From contig JAITCP010000016.1 of NCBI GenBank assembly GCA_031283025.1, positions 1 through 19,182 of the forward strand: a stretch of 19,182 bases of DNA, given 5' to 3'. Below are positions 15,129 through 19,182 of this stretch, piece by piece. Both the position numbers and the translations under genes were made by a program. Source of the stretch: Spirochaetaceae bacterium (GTDB lineage: Bacteria > Spirochaetota > Spirochaetia > Treponematales > Breznakiellaceae). The notes under the pieces were generated by a model. The model was not told the DNA's origin. It worked only from the letters and a program-made list of their open reading frames with translations, and ran no database searches. How positions within the stretch are numbered: position 1 is the stretch's first letter; every line of letters starts with the position of its first letter.

Positions 15129-17420
15129 GTGAATAATACCGGAATAAAACGGAAACCAGCCGTGTTTCCTGACAAATCCGCTGTTTTCCTGCTTTTCTTT
15201 TCCTTTCTTGCATTTGGCTCCTGCGGCGCAAAGGGAGTAATGGAGATTACCCGCGATGAAGCCGCCAAAAAAATAAAAAAAGGCGATATTACCTTTATAT
15301 TACACGCGGATCTGTCCGGAATGAACGAGCTTTCCAGGCTTGATCCTTCCTCTCCGTTCTACGCCGGGCTCCTTGTTGAATCCGCCGGAGATACGCTGCG
15401 GGCGGCCCATCTTTTTGAAGCGGCCCTGGACAGTCCCATTCCAAAGGTAAAAAGAGAAGCGGCGCGCAAACTTATTCCCTTACTTGCGGAATTTAAAGAC
15501 AAGGAACAGGCTGAACGCATCTTCCGTTTCCTGCAAAAAAACAAAAGTACCCTGGAAGAATTGATCACCCTTAATGGGGCAGCTTTGTATGTTTTGGGCC
15601 GCTATGCGGAGGCTCTTGTACTTTTTCCGGTACAGGGCAAAAATCCTTCCGTGGAAAATATTCCGGAAAAAATATGGGAGGAAATTTCCTTATGGAACAG
15701 TGCGTTCCGGCTTATGTCCTTGATTAACCAACAGAAATCCAACCAACAAAAATCGAATCAGCAAATATTGCCTGCCGGGGAATTAAGGGCCTTCTTTTTT
15801 AATTCAACCACAGGCGCCGCCTATCGCTGGGCCTATGAAGAATTGCTCCGTACTTTTGATTATGCCCTGCCCGTGGAAGATAAGGCGGCCATCGCAGGAC
15901 GCCTTGCGGTTTCCGGGAATGTTTATCCGGAAGCATTGCTCCATTTTAGCGGCATAAAGGACGAATCGCTGTTCCTCATGTTTAATCCTCTGTTAAACGA
16001 TCTGGGACGTGCCTATGCCGCCGTGGCGGCCAAACGGGAAGAAGGGTTTAAGCTGCTGGGCGATTGGGAAAGCGCCATAAGGACGGGAAAAAACAGCCCC
16101 CTCTCCGGCCTAAGCGCCGCCGAACAGAACGCGGTACGTTACAGCCTGCTTTTTTACGAGGGGCGGATCAGGCGGCAGCAGGGAAAGCACGGGGAAGCGG
16201 TGGCGCTTTTTACCCGCGCTCTTGCCCTGACACGGGATGCGGTACAGGAAGACGCCTGCATCTGGTATATACTTAATTCCAGTTTTACAGAAAAGCCGGA
16301 AAATGTTCCCGAATTGATTAAGACCTACGCGCCCCGCTGGCATGATGATGATGATTTCTACGACATCATGGACAAACTTACCAGCTATCTGGTAACGGAA
16401 AAAAAATGGGCCGATCTGGCGGATGTTTTTTTCGCAATCCGTAACGGAAAAGACGGGGCCACAAAAGCCCGCATAGCGTATCTTCTGGGACGGGCTGTCT
16501 CGCTTGGTTATTTGTCAGGCCGGAGCGCGCGGAATATGACTGCACGGGACTTCTTTACCATTGCCTATGAACAAAAAGACGCTTCCTTTTATTACCGCGC
16601 CCTGGCCGCTTCAAAACTGGAAAAGAACCTTACGCCTGTGGAAAACCGCACGGAAAGAGCGGCGGCGGAACCGGCGCCTCGTGCTGATGAGCTGGAATTT
16701 TTTGTTAAGTTTTTTGAATACGGCGCCGCATCTTATGCTAATGCTTACCTCCGGGAAAATGCGGGCCGTTATACCAAACAGGAATTGCGTATCATAGCCA
16801 GAACTTTTGCCGCCTCCGGCCTCTCCCGTGAATCAATACAGATAACGGGAATCTTTATGCGCCGGGAAAACTATGTAATGGAAACGGCGGATTTAGAACT
16901 GTACTATCCCTGGCTTTTTTCTGAATTGATAGAGAAAAACGCCCTGACCTACGGCCTGCATCCCAGCCTGTACTTTGGCCTTATACGTACAGAAAGCGCC
17001 TTTGTCCCCGGAATTGTATCTTCTGCGGGGGCGGTGGGCCTGGCCCAATTCATGCCCTCCACTGCCAAAGAAGTAGCGGCGCAAATAAAGAGGCGGGGCG
17101 GTCCGGATTATGCCGCGGATGGGGCTGTTAACCTGACTGACCCGGAGATCAATACCCACATGGGGGCTGTGTATCTAAGTGACCTGATCGACAGCATGGG
17201 AAGCCCCATGCTGGCCCTGATGGGCTACAACGGCGGCCCTGCCCGGATACGGCGGCTCCGCCGGGCAGCCGCTTCCCTGCCGGAAGATATTTTTGTAGAA
17301 ACCGTCGCCATCACGGAAACCAGGAATTACGGCAAGCGGGTGATGGCCGCCGCCGCCGCTTACGGCTACCTTTATTACGGCCTGCCCATGCACAAGACCG
17401 TGTCTGAAATTTATAAATAG
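15129..17420 (+). CDS. Lytic transglycosylase lipoprotein (Slt-type) with helical-repeat N-terminal region
   Basis: This 763-residue protein starts at GTG, one base after the LysM gene, with AAAAGG just upstream; starting at the ATG at 15240 would remove the export signal. The N-terminus has a basic start, a hydrophobic core (about 17-30) and a relaxed lipobox FGSC with Cys32. Residues about 75-560 are alpha-helical and TPR-like, as in the ring of Slt70. The SLT domain (about 605-730) has catalytic Glu622 in LIRTESAF, then SSAGAVGLAQFMPSTA and ALMGYNGGP. It should cut peptidoglycan between MurNAc and GlcNAc from the periplasmic side of a membrane. A small NQQKS repeat (200-212) interrupts the helical region. 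Co-expression with the LysM protein is very likely. Confidence 0.93.
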   Translation: MNNTGIKRKPAVFPDKSAVFLLFFSFLAFGSCGAKGVMEITRDEAAKKIKKGDITFILHADLSGMNELSRLDPSSPFYAGLLVESAGDTLRAAHLFEAALDSPIPKVKREAARKLIPLLAEFKDKEQAERIFRFLQKNKSTLEELITLNGAALYVLGRYAEALVLFPVQGKNPSVENIPEKIWEEISLWNSAFRLMSLINQQKSNQQKSNQQILPAGELRAFFFNSTTGAAYRWAYEELLRTFDYALPVEDKAAIAGRLAVSGNVYPEALLHFSGIKDESLFLMFNPLLNDLGRAYAAVAAKREEGFKLLGDWESAIRTGKNSPLSGLSAAEQNAVRYSLLFYEGRIRRQQGKHGEAVALFTRALALTRDAVQEDACIWYILNSSFTEKPENVPELIKTYAPRWHDDDDFYDIMDKLTSYLVTEKKWADLADVFFAIRNGKDGATKARIAYLLGRAVSLGYLSGRSARNMTARDFFTIAYEQKDASFYYRALAASKLEKNLTPVENRTERAAAEPAPRADELEFFVKFFEYGAASYANAYLRENAGRYTKQELRIIARTFAASGLSRESIQITGIFMRRENYVMETADLELYYPWLFSELIEKNALTYGLHPSLYFGLIRTESAFVPGIVSSAGAVGLAQFMPSTAKEVAAQIKRRGGPDYAADGAVNLTDPEINTHMGAVYLSDLIDSMGSPMLALMGYNGGPARIRRLRRAAASLPEDIFVETVAITETRNYGKRVMAAAAAYGYLYYGLPMHKTVSEIYK

Positions 17421-17455
17421 TCCCCTCGCAAATATACCCGCAATCAATCAGATGC

Positions 17456-17670
17456 TCCGGCCTTTTACCCTGCCGAAACAACAGCCGGGTGTTTCTGATT
17501 ATTGGGGGAAGCGCACAATAATGTAACCGGTTGGGCCTGTCTGCGGGTAACATCCCTTCCATGCTGTAAGTGATGTTACCCGCAGACACCCACCTCCGCT
17601 TTCCTTCCCTGTGCGCTTCCTACATCCCCGGAAACACCCGGCAATTACTGCGGGAGGGTAAAAGGCCGGA
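17456..17670. repeat. Long nested inverted repeat with four conserved blocks; possible structured RNA or mobile repeat
   Basis: Four exact inverted pairs nest inside each other: 17456-17470 with 17656-17670 (15 bp), 17484-17495 with 17631-17642 (12 bp), 17507-17517 with 17610-17620 (11 bp), and 17538-17554 with 17572-17588 (17 bp). The unpaired stretches between them are 13/13, 11/10 and 20/21 bases, and the top loop is 17 bases. The spacers are unrelated in sequence. There is no credible gene in 17421-17966. The two arms encode similar short peptides (MLPAD, NTR, GKRPE), but block three is in different frames, so the conservation is at the nucleotide level. It follows the transglycosylase gene directly, so it might also act as its terminator. 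Function unknown. Confidence 0.75.
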
Positions 17671-17707
17671 ACCTTCCGGTGCTTTAGGTGCCAAGGGAAC
17701 AAACAAC

Positions 17708-17800
17708 AGCGCCCGCAGGGCGTTGACCAGTAATTGTATCACGTTCCGGCGCAGGATAACTGAACCGCATTCAATTACATTAGGCTGGATTTATCCAGCC
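17708..17800. repeat. Two further short hairpins in the gene-free stretch
   Basis: A 7-pair stem at 17708-17724 (AGCGCCC, loop GCA, GGGCGTT, one wobble pair) and a perfect 8-bp stem at 17783-17800 (GGCTGGAT, TT, ATCCAGCC) follow the long inverted repeat. CAGTAATTG at 17728-17736 is also the reverse complement of 17642-17650. A structured region this dense in a 546-base gap suggests RNA or a repeat element rather than spacer DNA. No T-run marks a 3' end on the plus strand. Confidence 0.4.
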
Positions 17801-17855
17801 GTACGCGCCGCGGTGGGCGGTGCGGAAATGCTTTAGCTAGGAGTTTTTGTTATGC

Positions 17856-17892
17856 AAAAACCCCCATGTGCCATGTGAAAAAGCGGGGGCAT
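17856..17892 (-). terminator. Intrinsic terminator for the repeat lipoprotein gene (minus strand)
   Basis: Read on the minus strand, CCCCC (within 17884-17892) pairs with GGGGG (17861-17865) and is directly followed by TTTTT (17856-17860). It lies about 75 bases after the lipoprotein stop. The loop holds CACATGGCACATG, which may fold further. A second pairing, GTTTTTG with CAAAAAC at 17844-17861, competes with it. Confidence 0.5.
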
Positions 17893-17966
17893 TTGCGGCA
17901 ATGGCTGGCGGGTAACAGGCACGCCGCGTTACGCCCGACCCCATACAAGAGCGGGTTTTACTTCAG

Positions 17967-18749
17967 TTACCAATTCGCATACGCCATTTGTCCGTTATAA
18001 CCCACGGCGACAAATCTGTTGTTGCCATAGGCGATGCCGTATATCTTAGAGTTGTACTCGGGGAATGTGTTGTTTTTGTTCTCTACGACTGTCCAGCTTT
18101 CGCCGTCTGTGGAATACGCCATTTTTGCTTTCGCTTCATAACCCACGGCGACAAACCTGTTATTGCCATAGGCGATGCCCTCCATGGAAGAATTAGAATA
18201 ATTGCCGAATGTGCTGTTTGCTGCGGTTGCCCAGTTTTTGCCGTCAGATGAATACACTATTATGCCTTCCCCACTCACGGCGACAAACTTGTTGTTGCCA
18301 TAGGCGATGCCGTAGAAGGTATTCGAGTTGCTGCCGAATGTGCTGCTTGAGGTCGGTACGGCTGTCCAGCTTTCGCCGTCAGATGAATACCCTAGTCTGA
18401 GACCCATGGCGACAAACTTATCTTCTCCATAGGCGATGGCGTAGATGGTAGTCGAGCCGAATGTGTTGTTTGTTACCGCTGTCCATGTTATGCCGTCAGA
18501 TGAAGCCGCCATTTTGCCGTCAGCGCCCACGGCGACAAACGTGCCGCCTCCATAGGCGATGCCTCTGACGGTAGACGTGCCGAATGTGCTGTCTGGTACG
18601 GCTGTCCAGCTTGCGCCGTTAGATGAATACGCCATTTTGCCACTTGCACCTACGGCAACCCACCTGTCGTCGCCATAGGCGATACCATAGATGTTAGATG
18701 TGCCGTACGCGGGAGACGTGCCGAATGTGCTGTTCGCTACGGCCGTCCA
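17967..18749 (-). repeat. Tandem coding repeats (six copies of about 120-140 bases)
   Basis: The DNA repeats words such as GGCGACAAAC, TTGCCATAGGCGATGCC and GCTGTCCAGCTTTCGCCGTC at roughly 120-140-base steps. Copies differ in length through insertions in the loop after STFG. High DNA identity between copies suggests recent duplication or gene conversion, so copy number may vary between strains. Confidence 0.75.
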
Positions 18750-18884
18750 AGTCCAGGTGCCGCCCCCACCGCCACCTCCGCCGTCATTTTCGCCTGTTGT
18801 GCTGTTACCGCAGGCGATTAGGGCAAATGCAAGGGCGATAATGCCAAAAAGCGGCATAATACGTGCCTTGAAAAAGTTACTCAT
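17967..18884 (-). CDS. Lipoprotein with six ~40-residue beta-propeller-like repeats
   Basis: I place the start at 18884: it gives a proper lipoprotein signal (MSNFFKARIM, core, lipobox LIAC, Cys25), and GAGG stands 6 bases before the ATG. An in-frame ATG at 19007 would add 41 residues before the signal and is unlikely. After a run of eight glycines come six repeats of 39-47 residues with consensus WTAVxxSTFG...IYGIAYGNNRFVAVGxxGKMAYSSDGES. The SSDGESW end resembles an Asp-box one residue short, so a six-bladed propeller is plausible, though not shown. It would be a surface or periplasmic lipoprotein, perhaps for glycan or protein binding. The protein ends inside the last repeat (QMAYANW), which lacks the DGxxW closing part; the first W may close the ring. 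Confidence 0.85.
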   Translation of the reverse strand: MSNFFKARIMPLFGIIALAFALIACGNSTTGENDGGGGGGGGTWTWTAVANSTFGTSPAYGTSNIYGIAYGDDRWVAVGASGKMAYSSNGASWTAVPDSTFGTSTVRGIAYGGGTFVAVGADGKMAASSDGITWTAVTNNTFGSTTIYAIAYGEDKFVAMGLRLGYSSDGESWTAVPTSSSTFGSNSNTFYGIAYGNNKFVAVSGEGIIVYSSDGKNWATAANSTFGNYSNSSMEGIAYGNNRFVAVGYEAKAKMAYSTDGESWTVVENKNNTFPEYNSKIYGIAYGNNRFVAVGYNGQMAYANW

Positions 18885-18942
18885 ACAGAACCTCTTTTTA
18901 CGATTTCCGCGACAGCCCCTTGTACATAAGGGCGAACCTGTC

Positions 18943-18960
18943 AAAAAGCCGAAAATCGGC
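18943..18960 (-). promoter_or_regulatory. Terminator-like hairpin in the leader of the repeat lipoprotein
   Basis: On the minus strand GCCGA, loop TTT and TCGGC are followed at once by TTTTT. It lies between the minus-strand promoter (19033-19061) and the gene start at 18884, so it could act as an attenuator. The stem is only 5 bp, so it may be weak. Confidence 0.4.
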
Positions 18961-19032
18961 AATTTTGCAAAAATAGGAACAATGTCCCGCAGGCTCAAGT
19001 ATTCCACAATTCATACACAAGCCATAGCCTTT

Positions 19033-19061
19033 ATATTATGTAGGCACAGGCTGTTTGTCAA
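19033..19061 (-). promoter_or_regulatory. Promoter for the repeat lipoprotein gene, with an upstream 13-base box
   Basis: On the minus strand a perfect -35 TTGACA (19061-19056) and a -10 TAATAT (19038-19033) are 17 bases apart. ATGAGGCAATGCG (19079-19067) ends 5 bases before the -35, exactly as in the rmuC promoter. Transcription would start near 19026 and give a leader of about 140 bases. Confidence 0.6.
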
Positions 19062-19082
19062 TAATTCGCATTGCCTCATAAT
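19055..19082 (+). promoter_or_regulatory. Candidate divergent promoter for the gene at the right edge
   Basis: On the plus strand TTGTCA (19055-19060) and CATAAT (19077-19082) are 16 bases apart, each one base from consensus. The -35 occupies the same TTGTCAA as the minus-strand -35, so the two promoters would compete for polymerase. Confidence 0.45.
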
Positions 19083-19083
19083 T

Positions 19084-19132
19084 AATCTAGCCGAAAAGGG
19101 GGTGTGCATCAAAACTAAAAATCTAGCCCAAA
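19084..19132 (+). repeat. Two direct copies of AATCTAGCCNAAA in the leader of the right-edge gene
   Basis: AATCTAGCCGAAA (19084-19096) and AATCTAGCCCAAA (19120-19132) start 36 bases apart. They lie just downstream of the candidate plus-strand promoter, where a repressor could bind. Function is inferred from position only. Confidence 0.35.
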
Positions 19133-19165
19133 TTATACTGGTTCCTACCAGACACGGAGGAACAA

Positions 19166-19182
19166 ATGGGGTTAGACATGAA
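19166..19182 (+). CDS. Start of an unidentified gene running off the window
   Basis: GGAGG at 19156-19160 stands 5 bases before an ATG, giving MGLDM before the window ends. The strong ribosome-binding site and the candidate promoter upstream support a real gene. Nothing can be said of its product. Confidence 0.5.

Noticed and set aside
17456..17670. Integron attC site
   Set aside because: The arms lack the GTTRRRY/RYYYAAC core ends, and no cassette gene or integrase is near.
17570..17836. 88-residue plus-strand open frame in the gene-free stretch, with a partly similar minus-strand frame (17311-17589)
   Set aside because: The similar peptides come from the inverted repeat arms. Block three is read in different frames in the two arms and there is no ribosome-binding site, so I treat it as nucleotide-level structure.
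17970..18760. CRISPR-like array
   Set aside because: The regularly spaced repeats are coding repeats of the lipoprotein in one open frame, with variable unit length.
18885..19007. Upstream extension of the repeat lipoprotein to the ATG at 19007
   Set aside because: It would put 41 residues with basic and Cys-rich content before a complete lipoprotein signal; the ATG at 18884 has GAGG at the right distance.

Overview
The window looks like a spirochaete chromosome, most likely a host-associated Treponema (termite-gut type). The clues are the relaxed spirochaetal lipoboxes, an envelope-heavy gene set (a FecR/fibronectin-III protein next to a class III cyclase, and LysM and lytic transglycosylase proteins), a repeat lipoprotein, and palindromic hairpins scattered between genes. 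This assignment is inference from gene style, not from a marker gene. I see no rRNA, tRNA, CRISPR array, transposase or phage gene.

Layout. (1) 1-5081, plus strand: a sugar-uptake operon made of the 3' end of a ROK-family regulator/kinase, a putative TIM-barrel glycoside hydrolase-like protein, and a complete ABC monosaccharide importer (two-domain ATPase, permease, lipoprotein binding protein). Several stops and starts overlap. (2) 5082-7096: an intergenic stretch with hairpins and repeats, a good promoter, rmuC, more hairpins, and a 93-residue protein of unknown function. (3) 14147 down to 7131, minus strand: a likely operon encoding an M24 metallopeptidase, a membrane class III adenylate cyclase (HAMP type), a membrane-anchored FecR protein with seven fibronectin-III-like repeats, and an exported, probably outer-membrane protein. 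(4) 14309-17420, plus strand: a membrane LysM protein whose N-terminal part resembles the DnaK/Hsp70 substrate-binding domain, followed one base later by a large lytic transglycosylase lipoprotein. (5) 17421-17966: no convincing gene, but a long nested inverted repeat and several hairpins. (6) 18884 down to 17967, minus strand: a lipoprotein with six ~40-residue repeats. Its promoter lies back to back with one for a plus-strand gene that begins at the right edge.

How the parts may work together. Region 1 would import a monosaccharide under ROK control and perhaps trim a glycan. Region 3 would join an extracytoplasmic beta-rich scaffold to cAMP synthesis. Region 4 would bind and cleave peptidoglycan.

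The items most worth following up are the block-structured inverted repeat at 17456-17670, a 13-base box placed exactly 5 bases upstream of TTGACA in two unrelated promoters, the Hsp70-SBD/LysM fusion, and a covarying hairpin family.
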